Positions 35,310 through 46,889 of a stretch of DNA of 64,000 nucleotides are shown here, in pieces. How positions within the stretch are numbered: position 1 is the first letter of the stretch; the number at the start of each line of letters is the position of its first letter. The position numbers and the translations under genes were made by a program. The notes beneath the pieces are model-generated. The model ran no database searches, was not told where the DNA came from, and saw only the letters and a list, made by a program, of their open reading frames with translations. Source of the DNA: Isoetes taiwanensis (Eukaryota; Streptophyta; Lycopodiopsida; Isoetales; Isoetaceae); contig JAJEKV010000164.1 in NCBI GenBank assembly GCA_021234155.1, positions 690,783 to 754,782 of the forward strand, given 5' to 3'.

Positions 35310-36200
35310 AGAAAAACGATTAAGAATAGATTGAATAGAATAGATTTTTTAATGTCCACGGAGACCAATAAGCCATGCAACCCATACAATGGGCTAGAAC
35401 AACCCAAACATCACCAAACATAATCGAAATATTACAAAGTTTGGGCAAAACCCAGATGAACTTAGCCCTTAAGCCAGACAATCAAATCAGGCTTTACGTA
35501 CCATCACAAAATAGAGAACAAATAGAAATAACAAGGTAAAGAAGAATGTGGCTATATAAAAACTGTCCATGGATCTAAAGGCCACTGATCCCTAATAATA
35601 ACCTGACCTCCTCTATATACTGCCCACTTTCATTGCAGACGAGCTTCTCGTACCTCACATAATTCCTCTTTTCGTATGTAGAGCTGTGCTAGAGTTAGAT
35701 CCTCTTGGACAGAAAAGGTGGTTCCTTTCAGATGATTGCTATGCCTCAATATATGCAGCCTGGAAATAGCATCTTTGAAATGGACTAGGAGGTGACGAGA
35801 CGGTCGGATCATGCTGCTCCTACCCGATGTGCATCACTTTGGTAAACAAATGCTTTGCCTCATTTGTAGCAAGACAACCCCTCGTCTCCTCAATACCGAC
35901 AATACGCATACTCAACCCGGTGTGTGCTGATCATTCTCTAGTGGTCTACCTGTCTCAAAACTGGAAATATCTTCCTGTCTAGTGAACAATTCCCCAGTCA
36001 AAATCTGTGTGGACATGTCTACCCTGTCCACATGTGCAGGCACTGTGACAGACGCTGGTGGCGATATACTAATGTTACTTGCTGACTCAAACACTAGTGG
36101 TGACACACTAATATTACTTACTGATTCAAGCACTAGCTTCAAGAGCTGTATCCAGCTTTCCAAAGATGACTAAATGAATGTCCCTGTGATAGTAGTGTTG
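35310..36200 (-). mobile_element. ORF1-only LINE derivative, minus strand
   Basis: On the minus strand the frame at 35,630-35,812 reads RPSRHLLVHFKDAISRLHIL, KGTTFSVQEDL, then YIRKEELCEVREA. This is the order of L1 ORF1 C-terminal domains (R-x-hydrophobic-V-F, LKGxxhxhxEDL, RKxLxxhhxEA). Just after it comes non-coding sequence ending TTTGGTCTCCGTGG...AAAAAATCTATTC and pentanucleotide-like units at 35,322-35,346. No endonuclease or reverse transcriptase lies between. Upstream, 35,912-36,163 has a tandem duplication (ISVSPLVFESASN / ISISPPASV). It resembles HAL1-type (ORF1-only) non-autonomous LINEs. Confidence 0.55.
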
Positions 36201-37400
36201 GACTGAATTGTTTGAATCCTGGCAAGGATTGCTAGCAGTAGGCATTGAATCTGAACATCTAGCTTAACCAAACCCATATTCAGAACTGTATTTGAGGATG
36301 TCAGTGCATCTGTTTGCGCCAAAATAGGACGTTGGGGCCCAAAAAAGTGTGCAGCAAGGAGGTATAGTCAATGGTAGAATCATAGGTTTTTTCAAAGGCC
36401 TTCAGGGGTGTTCTTGTCATGTTCTTCGCTTTGCAAGTTTCCCTTGCCATGGACTTGAGTTTGTGAGTCATGGTAAGTATCTATGGCTATGCTATACAAG
36501 ACAAGGGCAATCTGAGATCTGCTGAACTTGCAATGGTAAGCATTTTATAATCGGGGTTGCGGGTTGCATTTACCAGGTGTGTACCAGAACCGTAACAGTA
36601 GAATAACACATTAGAAAAGGTGGAATAATTCGACGATAGGGGAACAATGTGAGTATATACATCACACGACCAGCTTGTTAAACTCTTACTCCTTTCTTAG
36701 TTGTCTCTGGTATTCGGATGTCTTTCTTTGAGTTACCTAAGGCCATGTCCTCGAGTTGCCTCCGGCTATAATAGTAATGAATAGAAGATAATATTGCATA
36801 ATAAATCAGGCATAGATTAATTTGTACAAATCCGGGAGCGATGGGCCATAGATGGAATACGAACACTACAACGGCCGATTAAAAAGATGGCAGTAAATCA
36901 AGGGTGTCAATCCAACCGGGAGAAAAGCAATTCACACCACTCAAGCCTCAGGGGTGGAATTTGAAATTAATAGCCGTTTAACAAATAAAGGTAGGGAAAT
37001 ACGGGTAACTAATCCTAATTGCTAATTTTAAATTTTAACTCGAATACGCACTGATATAGCCGTACGGGAATGGAGAGAATAAAGAAGAATAATATAATAG
37101 CGAATACAATAGTGAATATATATAGCGATGCATGGAACCCTAATGACATGTCACACATCCGATGGACGAGGGGAGCCGTTAATGATAGTTGGCTGCGGGA
37201 GTGGAAGGCCAGAGTACGAATGTCATGAAGGTTTATAGGGCGTAGTACGATGCTTCTTGCACACACATACGAAAAACCAGAAAAAGGAATAGGACAAGAT
37301 AAGATAAGACTAGCAATTAATAAAGGCGGGTGTAATAAAGGAGCGGGAACAAGGAAGCGTAACCCTAAAAGCAATCACACTATAAGAGAGGAGAAAGAGG
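36201..37400. other. No gene recognised
   Basis: Short frames only. The 36,550-37,400 part resembles the leader-like style of the LINE family (GGAG...AATAACAG-type sequence), but I found no firm alignment. Confidence 0.3.
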
Positions 37401-37403
37401 AAG

Positions 37404-38033
37404 ATGAGCTCCACCTCAGGAATATGTTCGATCCGGCCGCAACTCTTCCACAGCTCAAGCTCCCGGCTTGCCAACAGGGCGCTAGGAAGTCATGGATAAA
37501 GGCAAGAAAATTATAGTTTCACAACTGGTCGACGAGCCAGCAACTAGGAAGCGACCGAGATCTGGAATTCCTGGAAACCTTACAGTGATCCAGAACTTGA
37601 AGAAGCTGGCCCATGGTGCATCTGCGAACAGGACTGTTTGTGTTTGGAAAGGGGACTATCATCATGCATCAACTACGGGAGAGTTCACTGTCTATTTTGT
37701 GATAGAATTCACCATGCACAATTGATGAAAGATGCAGGATACAGCCTCCGCTTGCTGGAAGTTATGGGAGTTATGGCTGATAAAAATGATACAGTCAGAA
37801 GGTAGGATAGGGAAAGAGTGATGCAATGTTTTAGTTGGCTGCAAATGAATGCGACAATTCAGAAGTCAACATGCTATCAGCACAAACTATTGGTCGGAGA
37901 TTTCGGTAAGGTTTGTGTATTTTGTTGTGAGAAAAATCCAACAGATTATATTTGCAGAGCCTTCATGGCGAGAAATGTTGAGAAAAAGAAGAAGCTAGGG
38001 GAATCGTCTACAGGAAAGAAATCGAAAAAATGA
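37404..38033 (+). pseudogene. Cys/His ORF upstream of LINE-2, interrupted from it by Element A
   Basis: Frames covering 37,490-38,030 read VHCLFCDRIHHAQLMKDAGY and CFSWLQMNATIQ, then CVFCCEKNPTDYIC and a Lys-rich tail KKKKLGESSTGKKSKK. The Cys-x2-Cys and His-His pairs suggest a small zinc-binding fold. A diverged copy lies at 11,040-11,290 ahead of LINE-1. Frame changes at about 37,600 and 37,800 show decay, unless introns were missed. Family unknown. Confidence 0.45.
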
Positions 38034-38358
38034 ACAGGTCAAGGGTGGATAAACGGGAAGAAACTGAACGGGTTGCCCGAAGAAAAATTTTTCTGTGTTT
38101 ATTTTGTATTTAGTTTATGTCTTCTTTCTATTTTTATGTTCTAGGTCGCAAACTCCTTTGCTCAATGTTATCCATCTGATTCAGCCCCTGGTTGAATCGT
38201 TCAGAATATGTATTTTTCATGTGCCAAACTTTGAGAAATATAAATAGATATTACCTACATAAAGACGTACTGATATATCTCCTAAATTGAAGAGTGTAAG
38301 TTCTCGGATGTGAACACGAAAAACTTCTGTTATTAAGATCTCCTGATAGAATGAGGTG

Positions 38359-38362
38359 GTAT
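38359..38362 (+). repeat. Element A target-site duplication, left (GTAT)
   Basis: GTAT directly abuts the left TIR and recurs at 51,246-51,249 directly after the right TIR. Confidence 0.75.
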
Positions 38363-38394
38363 AACCATCATTCAATTAAATTGGGATTATGTCT
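38363..38394 (+). repeat. Element A left terminal inverted repeat
   Basis: 32 bp beginning AACCATCATTCAATTAAATT. An exact reverse complement lies at 51,214-51,245. Confidence 0.93.
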
Positions 38395-38599
38395 TAATTT
38401 TGGGATAAATTTTATATTGCACTTTTTTAGTAACTTTGATAAATTCACTTTTTTAGTAACTTTGTTGCCCTTAGACTAGAATAGACGTTAACATATAATC
38501 ACACACGGGAATATAAATTCACACCTTAACTTCAAATTACAAAATCATATATCATGGAACTCAAGTAGTACACAACTTTTATTAACTGTAGAAAAGATA

Positions 38600-41571
38600 C
38601 ATAGTAACTGTTTTTCATTTTTCCACTAGCATCCCCAAGGATATGAGAACCTTATTCCTTACATCCTGAGGTATTGTAACTCTCGCTGTTTTACTAGGAA
38701 TAGTTTTTGGAGTCCACGAGTACAATACGGTTTCAATGTCTAGCCAAAGATCGGGATCACTTGGATTTCTCCTCCACCTCTTTGTCCAACAATCTGAATA
38801 TCTTTCTTTATCGGTGACATTACTCAACCGATGTCTTGGACACCACCATTCCCGCCAAGCACCTTATTGAAGTTAACATCACCTTCTTCTTTGCAAATAT
38901 CCGAGATAGTCCATCCCAACCACCTTTGGATAGGTCTCTAGATCTGCTGGGGTTTTACTACTACAAATTGGTGGCACTCCACGCCGGTAGAAGGTTCATA
39001 ACAATCCATGCCTAGATATTTTGGCCTATCCTTCTTAGGACCAACATAGTGTTTATCGATTGAGGGAGGAGCATATGCCTTCACAATGCTACTAATGGTA
39101 CCATCATCTTCGTCAAGACCAACTAATGTTTTCCACTTACTTTTAGGGAACCACCCTTCTAGCAGCTCTCCGAGGATGTGTCTACCTCATCCAACAAGTT
39201 GATCACCTTCTTCCAATAATCTATCAATGCACGACATTAGTGTCATCTGAATTAGTTTGCCAATGCTTGATGTAGTCATTGATGCCATCCTTAGTCAAGC
39301 CCAATTGCTTGACTTCTTGATTTGGTTTTAGAGCTTTTGGTTGACCTGGGAGGTATCATAGGCTTGCCATTTGCATCCCTCAAGGCCAAATTTCTGCCCC
39401 CACCTCTCCACATCTCCTCTGAAGGTCTCATTTTCCATTGCATGATTGGAATCCCTTCTCTCACCCAAAAAGTAAATTGAAGAGGTCTAGAATGACCTTC
39501 CATGTCGAGAGCATAACCATCCACAAAACTCTTCCAATCAAGCACTTCTTCTATGATAGATCCTATAGGAGATGGATTTGTACATCCATGAAATATTTCC
39601 AATAGCCCAGGAAAGTTGGTAACTGTCACTTTGTCTCAATACATGACTATATTTTCCAAACAATGCATCCACATCCTCATGAGTATGTCCGGGCATTAGG
39701 AACTCCAAATTGACTCTTTCAAAAATACCCACAACTGTTAAGTAGGATAGGAAAGAAAACATCCACCTGTTCTTATTTTGACCAGCACAATTATCTAGTT
39801 GCAAGAGGAGCTTTACGGGCAGATCGAGGTTTAGCACGAGATGTTGAAGCTCCAACATGTTCATTAGGTCCATTCCTCCTAAATCTTGCCTTGCTAAACT
39901 TTTCAATACTATTAGGGGTTCCATCCAACAATGCACTATGTAGTGCGGCTAGTCAGAGGGATCCTGTCAGGTGACCATTGTAACCCTTCTCATAGTTCCT
40001 TAAACACCTCATGATACTCCCAATGTGAAAATCTGGACCATCACTCTACAACTCTAAACTGAAATGGCCATAATAGGTCTGAGACTGCCCATGCAATATT
40101 GCCCCAGCCATTGAAATCAAGCAAAGGGTATGATCTTCCACATGACTTAGGAATGTACTTGAATTGTGGAAGACAAGTCTTCTGTTGGTCCATTTTATCA
40201 TGTATAATACATAGATAGTTATTAGGTTCCATTGCGAGATAAGGTCCTCCACATCCAATAAGTTGATCTACATGATAGTTGATCATGTCATATGGTCCTT
40301 CATATGTTCCCTTATCTTTGCCCTTAGACTTGGTTGCACAGTCTTATCTAGTGTCTCCTTCAAATTTTAGCACATAAATTGCACTTGGCAAAGTTGTTTG
40401 AAGTTGCTATGGTCACATGCTTGAAATGCTTATTCCATAGCCTACTAAAACCTGGGCTGGGATATAGAGGCCACCCAAGTTCCCGAAGCAATGCATTTAT
40501 TTCCTCTAATATGCTCTTCTCGGGTACAATGGGATGGCAATCTCTTTTTCAACAATAACTCTACCCTCGTTCATCCTTCTTACTCTTATGTGGCATGTTT
40601 TTCGCATTGAAATCCACATATCTTTCAAATATTTCCTTTTGCAGCTATAGTTCTTGAGGTAGGCCTTACCGGGCCGGTGTTCCCATGCAATGCAATTTTA
40701 CTACCATTTTCGTGTCTCTTTTGCCGGTTATTGCCAAGAAGAGGTTGGAATTCCATGTATAGCCATCCATGCTTTTGAACATATTCACTTTCCATTCAAT
40801 GGGAATCTTTTCTTCTTTGATCTTTCATCCTGAATTGCATAGCCAAATATGGTGTACATGAAATTCCTCCCCGCTATCACACTTATGTTCTCGATATGTA
40901 GCTCTTTTGCCACCATCTCCTCTATTGTGAACATTCTAATACGGGAGGCCCAACAACATTCACTTCCTCTAACCTTCATCAAGGCTTCAGGAGAACAATC
41001 ATAACTGACTTGCATCTTTTGGTGGGATAATGTTTGAAAGTTGGAAGTGGCCTCTTGCTACCTTTGTGGTGAACATTATTGACAATGGTTCTACATCTAT
41101 AGGAAACGTGTAGTTCCCTCCGGTTGAATATTGTCCCTAGGCCATGCAACAATAGTTGGAACCTCTAGTTGCTTCACACAAGCAAGGCATTCTTGTTTGC
41201 CTGAACCCTTTTCCTTCCAATTGTCATATAATTTTGAGATTGCCACACCTAACTTTGTCCTCCCCTAATCTTTCATCATTCTTTGCATTGATAATATCGC
41301 TAGAACAATAATCCCTTCTCCTCCTTGCCTCTCATTTGCATGCATGCGGGATCTTGACCTTTTGTTTTTCCAATCGACCCCGAGTATAAAGTACAATTTC
41401 CTTTCCTTTGGCATCATCCTTTTCATTTGAGGTCTTTTCCTTTCCTTTGCCATCATCTTTGTCATCCTTGCCTTGATCACCATCATTGGGGCCTTGGGGA
41501 TTTAGCATTTTGCATGCCATTGACCTAAAATGCATAAAAACCTCTGATAAGTTAGCATATCCAAATAACAT
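38600..41571 (-). pseudogene. DUF7869-type presumed transposase of Element A
   Basis: Minus-strand segments read in order: an N-terminal Asp/Lys-rich region (41,571-41,300); SRLWNKHFKHVTIATSNNF followed by AKCNLC, a Cys-x2-Cys (about 40,470-40,390); IIHDKMDQQKT (about 40,205-40,177); LLQLDNCAGQNKN (39,799-39,765); LMPGHTHEDVDALFGKYS (39,695-39,645); then an R/K-rich C-terminus. The DKMDQ, LDNxxGQNKN and GHTHEDxD motifs are those of DUF7869 proteins. I infer they supply the Asp/Asp/Asp-Glu triad of an RNase H-like transposase. The same series occurs in Element B. Stops interrupt the N-terminal half. The gene ends close to the left TIR, as expected for the transposase of its element. Confidence 0.75.
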
Positions 41572-41579
41572 CTCCCTAA

Positions 41580-41910
41580 CATGTTCTTAAATGAAAGTTA
41601 ACCTTAATAATAACCTTAATAACCTATAATAACTTAATCTATAATAGTAATAAGTTAACCTATAATATATTAACTTATAATAACCTTAAATGTTGTAACC
41701 TTAAAAACAACTTTAAAGCTTATTATTAGGTTAGCACTTTTAAGGTTAGAAGTTTTAAGGTTAAAACTTCAAACCTTCAATAAATATAACCTTAAAACTT
41801 CTAAAACTTAAAACTTCTAAATTCAAATTCATAAACTTTTAAACTTATAACCTTAAAACTATTAACCTTAAATCTTATAACTTATAACCCTTGCAATAAA
41901 TTTTAGATGG
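41580..41910. repeat. Low-complexity AACCTTA / CTTATAA repeats
   Basis: Degenerate repeats of AACCTTAATAA, CTTATAACCTTA and ACCTTAAAACTT immediately upstream of the minus-strand gene, in its leader or first intron. Non-coding. Confidence 0.6.
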
Positions 41911-41929
41911 TAGTTATTATGGCGCTGAT

Positions 41930-42540
41930 GCAATTTTAATTTTTTAAAGCAGTTATTATTTCGGTTTACAATCCTTCGAACTTTTCCAGCTTTTACGTCT
42001 CTCTTTCGAACTAGGCGCTTTTCGATCTTTTCTTTCGATCTTCTCTTACTTTGCGCGAATCACTGCGCTTTCGGTTGTGCTTTTCGAGCTGCTTTTCGAC
42101 CTATCGCTTTCGACATATCTCGCTTTTCGGCGCTTACGCTATCTAGGCGCTTCAATGCGCTTCAATCTGCTTCAATCCGAATTCTATATACGCTTCTCGG
42201 CTTCTATCTGTATTGTGTTCTTATTTTCGGCTTCTATCGCTTTAAACTTCGGCTTCTATATGCTTTAAACTCGGCTTTTCGAGTTTTTCGGCTTCTACAA
42301 TCATCTGCTTTAGGGTTTTCGGCTCAGAGGTGTTTTCGGCTCAAAGGTTTGTAGGCTTTTTTGGCTTTTTTGGTTTTTCGGCTCTATACAATCTCTCTGA
42401 CTTTGAATAACTTTGGTTTTTTGTGTTAAAGCTTCTCGGCTTCTCGGCTTCTCGAATCAAATCAACTTTGGTTTTCGATCTTTTGGTTTCGGCTCGAAGG
42501 CAAAGGCTCAATTCTCGGGTACAGAACACAAATAGGTTAG
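41930..42540. other. CTTTTCGG-rich spacer of Element A
   Basis: Repeated CTTTTCG, CGGCTTCT and GGCGCTT phrases, strand-biased to pyrimidines on plus. On minus (the transcribed direction of the neighbouring gene) it is a GAAGCCGA-rich leader. Likely part of the bidirectional promoter and 5' UTR zone. No gene. Confidence 0.45.
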
Positions 42541-42639
42541 TATTTCCTGTTATTTACATAAAGTAGGTATTTTACATAAAGCATGTTATTTACTTTTACA
42601 TGCATCAGTCCTAAACTGCCCTACCACCTTCATATATAG

Positions 42640-42965
42640 ATCCTGCTCTATGATCTTGTTCTGTGATCTTGCCTATATGATCTGCTCTTATTCTATTTCA
42701 CTAGCTCTTCCTCTATCTGTTCTAATTAATGATCTAAAATAATGAAGTAAATAATGATCTATGATCTATCTGCTCTATGATCTTGCTCTATGATCTATGA
42801 TCTATGATCTATGATCTATCTGCTCTATGATCTATCTGCTCTATGATCTATGATCTATCTCCTCTATGATATATCTGCTCTATGATCTATGATCTATCTG
42901 CTCTATGATCTATCTGCTCTATGATCTTGCTTATATGATTTTGCTGTATCTGCTCTTATTCTATT
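42640..42965 (+). repeat. TGATCTA(TC) tandem repeat
   Basis: About 20 or more copies of CTATGATCTATGATCTATCTG-type units with 8-, 16- and 24-bp higher-order spacing, flanked by a duplicated CTCTTATTCTATTTCACTAG segment (42,685-42,720 and 42,950-42,985). Non-coding minisatellite inside Element A. Confidence 0.8.
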
Positions 42966-43049
42966 TCACTAGCTCTTCCTCTATCTGCTCTAAATAATGA
43001 ACTAAAACAATGAACTAAATATTGAACTAAAATAATGTATTACGCATTA

Positions 43050-43300
43050 TGCATTACATTAGAATAATATGCTAGAATGGGAGAAATCGCTTGGCGCATT
43101 TCTATTTTGGTTTCGATTTTCCACTAGGTTAATCAAAGCGCCAGGTAGCGTTTTAGTTTGGCTTTTCTATTTCATACGGTTCTATACAAATCGCGCCCAG
43201 CGTGTGAAATAGATCCGTGAAAAAAACAAAACAAGCGGCGCTGGCGTTTTGAATTATGTATGTTGAGAATCCTTTCTTGGGGAGAGTAATATATCATTTG
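43050..43300. other. Spacer with inverted GGCGC segments
   Basis: CGCTTGGCGCATTTCTATTTT (43,089 on) pairs loosely with later AAAGCGCCAGGTAGCG and GGCGCTGGCG segments. It has the same sequence style as the element's intron palindromes, more diverged. Confidence 0.4.
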
Positions 43301-43329
43301 CTAATTACTTAATTTCTCTCGTTCTAGTG

Positions 43330-43810
43330 CCATGGATTTTCCTTATGCATGGACACCGGCTGATCCTACACCGGATGGTTCTAGTTCAAATACACTTCCC
43401 GGATGACCATCAACTCGGACCCCTGTACAAGATATTACTTGATTGTCTTTGTTGAAAACGTTCAAAGAGAGTTGGAGATTCCATTAGGCGATCGTATGTC
43501 GGGGGCCATGGGAACACTTCCATCGCATCTCACGGACATATGCGGCTCCTCATGCTCTCGGTAAGGCTCATGCCAACAAATAAAATGAGGATTTGATTTA
43601 TAGTATCAAGGATCGATACAACACTCTGGTTTGGAGACTTCGACATTCGCAGGGAAGATGAGGATCTGTCATATCACGATGAATACAATTGGGACTTTTT
43701 TGCGGTATTGGGCGATGAAGTGGGCCTATGTGATGATTGTAGAGATAGAAAGAATTCGCCACTGGCGCATTTTTGTAGAAGAAGAAATGTACATACACTT
43801 TTTGGAATAT
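43330..43810 (+). pseudogene. SANT/Myb- or trihelix-like ORF in Element A
   Basis: From ATG at 43,332: MDFPYAWTPADPTPDGSSS, then across frames SLLKTFKESWRF, MSGAMGTLPSHL or FHRISRTYAAPH, KDRYNTLVWRLRHS, and an acidic stretch EDEDLSYHDEYNWDFF. A Trp-bearing helix, a second helix and a K-D-[RK]-Y-N-x-L third helix is the pattern of SANT/Myb or trihelix DNA-binding domains. Many DNA transposons carry such a second protein that helps bind the ends. At least three frameshifts are present. Confidence 0.4.
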
Positions 43811-44454
43811 GAATACAAACCGCTTCGGCGCTAATTTTGCACTATACTTTTACGTCATTAGTTTATTATGTTTTTTTATATGCAATGTCGAAAACATTGA
43901 ATCCTTTGATGCCCTCCAGCCAGTATGACCAACCCCAAGAAACTACATATTTTCATTAATGTGCAGTTTCATGGCTAAAGAACATCAAAGAATTCAAAAT
44001 TCACAACATCACGCAGATGTTATGATATATTCATTTTTTTTTGAATATCCAAATATACATACCTTTTTCAGACGTTCTTTTGGCCATGCTACAAATGTGC
44101 CCACACTTTCACCAACTGTATCAGACGCCAGGGATGTCTTCTTGGAAGAGCCTCATCTTCATAATTGCAGTTTATAATGGAAATCTTACAGAAACTGTTT
44201 CCAAGAGGAACACCATGACACATAGAACTTGGATTCAGATCTTCGATTTTACATAAGCCTATTCAGCGCTTCAAGTTTGCTGTTAAAAGATAGCATTCTT
44301 CTCCGACACTGATAAAGAACCAGAATGCATTGTAAAAAATAGAGGACGAAGAGAATGCATTCGGAATGGAATCACACTCACCATAGTTCAGCAGACATCG
44401 AATGGGAATTGAAGGCGGTTCGATCGAATGGATTGAAGGCGGCTCGATCGATCG

Positions 44455-44550
44455 ATCGAACGGATCTTGGGCGCTCTGATAGCCGATTGTTCTTGGGCGC
44501 TCTGATAGTAGGAATGATCTTGGGTGCTCTGATAGTAGGTGGCCGATTAG
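44455..44550 (+). repeat. Three-copy CTTGGGCGCTCTGATAG repeat
   Basis: CTTGGG(C/T)GCTCTGATAG recurs three times at 25-30 bp spacing (about 44,466, 44,493 and 44,520), followed by GCCGATT or similar. Non-coding. Confidence 0.65.
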
Positions 44551-44808
44551 GTGGTAGTAGATTGCCACATATGCGTTTCTTGAAATTAATAATTAATTGT
44601 TATCTTGAAATTCTAGAATGGGACTCGCATGAAACCAACAAACCGCCCACTTAGACTTGCTTCTCATTCATCTCAGCAGATTTTCTACAATGGTGGATAG
44701 TGGGTAGCCGCACACATGCGAACTACCCATAAAAAATAAAGGGAAAATCCAATTATATCATTTGGACCCCAACAAATACAATGCTAATAGAGACTGGGCT
44801 AGTGTACC

Positions 44809-44889
44809 TGCCGAAAGCTTATCACCGGGATTAAAAAACCCCGCCCTTTCGGGTTTTCGAGGAAAAACCCTAGTGATAAGCCTTCGGCA
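44809..44889. repeat. 17-bp inverted repeat around a 47-nt loop
   Basis: Arms TGCCGAAAGCTTATCAC (44,809-44,825) and GTGATAAGCCTTCGGCA (44,873-44,889) differ at one position. The loop holds a second partial hairpin (AACCCCG...CGGGTTT). It lies about 570 bp upstream of the ParB-like gene start. Confidence 0.7.
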
Positions 44890-45181
44890 AGGGGCTTGGA
44901 CAAACGGAAGGCATAAAAATCACTCCCAAAACCCACGAATGGAAAAGTCGAAACAGATGCCGCTCGCTAACCTGTACCTGCACATCACCAACAAAACAAC
45001 AAGACAAAACAAACCTCCCAGAGTGGAGGAGCTGATTACGTGCGTGCCACGCGATAAAAATACAAAAACAAAGAAGGGGGGGAGGGTGGGTTCAAAGAGA
45101 ATAAGGTACTGCTGAGAGAGAAGAGGAAGCGCCGATGAGAAGTCGAAGCAGAAACGCGCCTAAAATAGCGAAGTCCGGACC

Positions 45182-45237
45182 AGAATGGGCATGCGCCGCC
45201 CGCATGCATGCAAAACATGCATGCTCGTCCCATTCTA
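45182..45237. promoter_or_regulatory. CATGCATG-bearing palindrome
   Basis: AGAATGGG...CCCATTCT arms enclose GCATGCATG-CAAAA-CATGCATGC. CATGCA is the plant RY element bound by B3-domain factors. It lies about 220 bp upstream of the ParB-like gene. A regulatory role is inference. Confidence 0.35.
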
Positions 45238-45397
45238 GAATGGCGATCTGATGTCTCGGATCGATGGGATTGCACTAAAAAGAAAAACACAATTTAAATT
45301 TGTAAATGAGCGGGACGGGCGGTTAATTAAGGCGGTATAAATTTAAAAGGACGCGAATTTGAATTTACGGTTGTAAATCTGACGGCCTAGATTATGA

Positions 45398-45410
45398 ACG
45401 CATACATATA
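45398..45410 (+). promoter_or_regulatory. TATA-like box of the ParB-like gene
   Basis: CATACATATAAG about 55 bp before the ATG at 45,458, a plausible core promoter distance for a short 5' leader. Confidence 0.35.
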
Positions 45411-45955
45411 AGTTCAAACCAAAACCCCAGTCTCATACTATCCGCACTTGCAGTTCTATGGCGTCTAGAGGATCTGGCCACGGCCGAGGCGCTGGTAGAG
45501 GTGAGCGACAGCCCAAAGCGCAAATCCCAAGCCTGGAGGCTGCTGAACAAGTAGAAAGCACAAATCCAACAAGCGCCTCATGTAATTGATCTGTTTTTTG
45601 TTTTGTAATTGATTTCTGTGTCCCTTTTTTTGTTAGGTTTTTAGGATGTTTTTAGGATGTATTTTCTGTGTATGCGTGTCTCTGTGTATTTTCTACCTTT
45701 TATATTGTTTCTGTGTCATTTCTACTGCTTTTACTACCTTGTTTTGTGTGTTTTTTGTTATAATCTTGTCCTGTACTCTGTGTTTTTTGTTTTGTATTCT
45801 CCATTTTGTATAATGTAGACTGTTTATTTATAGTTTCTTGCAGACTTGTTTGTTTATACTTTTGTTCTGTATTCTCCAGTTCTTTTGACAAGTCTTTTTT
45901 GTAGCCTAGTATGTCTCTTATAAAAGAGAAGTGTCTGTAGGGCCCCTCTCAAAAA

Positions 45956-46058
45956 CGCGCTCGGCGCGATTTATAATGTAGAGATGATTGTTTTTGGTTG
46001 TCTCTGCTACTTTTCCTATGTACAATTTATGTTTTTTAAGCAAAACGCGCTCGGCGCG
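45956..46058. repeat. CGCGCTCGGCGCG palindromes in intron 1 of Element A
   Basis: Two identical copies, AACGCGCTCGGCGCGATTT, with palindrome cores at 45,956-45,968 and 46,046-46,058, both between the donor at 45,501 and the acceptor at 46,094. Confidence 0.8.
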
Positions 46059-46889
46059 ATTTCATTACTCACAACATGATTGTAACTTTCAGGATCTTCT
46101 AAAATTGTGAAAAGAAAAGCAAAGCTGCTAGCAGGTCCGAGGACATCCGCACAGAGAAAAACCAAGAACGGATGAAGATGTATCGATTTTAAGATTTGGC
46201 ACACGTTAGACCATTGACGATATCGATCGGAATAATGAAGGCTCGTGTAGAGCCTCCATGTCCGTAAGAAGATCTACCGAGGGCTCACAATGGTATGTGG
46301 AGATCTTCAAGACTAGCGGAAAGACGGATCTGATTTTCATGTCTAGAGTTAAGGAAACAGATCAAATGAAGAAACAAGGTATTCGATCACATGCGAAGAA
46401 ACGGGGCGATTCTTACTTTGTTCCGTGATTACTTGAAGCGGGTCGAAAAAATAAAAAGTATTGAAGAAGTTAAATTACTGCAGTGCCAGTTCCTTTAAGG
46501 AGACTGCCCTAAGAACGGATGAGGCCGCAGATAACCTCTTCAAATTTGGCTGGTCAGGTGGTGATCTATTGACACCAAAAACAATATGTGAAGGTCTCTC
46601 AGCTGTGAGGAGAGCAATCAAGACAAGGCCGTCGCCTAGTCTGTACCTACAAGCTTTAAAAGAGAAGGAAGATGCAAGTTCTAGAGCCGGGAAACACGGA
46701 CGTTCTAGGTATGAGATATGACTAGTGATGATGACAAGGCGAGATGGTTAGAGGCCATGAGCAAACTCAAGAAATATGCCGACAAGTATCCATTGGGCCT
46801 TAGCTTCACGATCCTATCCATGTCGCGGGCTTTTCAGGTCCACGGAAGGCTATGTTTGTCGCCAGAAGATAATGGACAAGCAAAGACGC

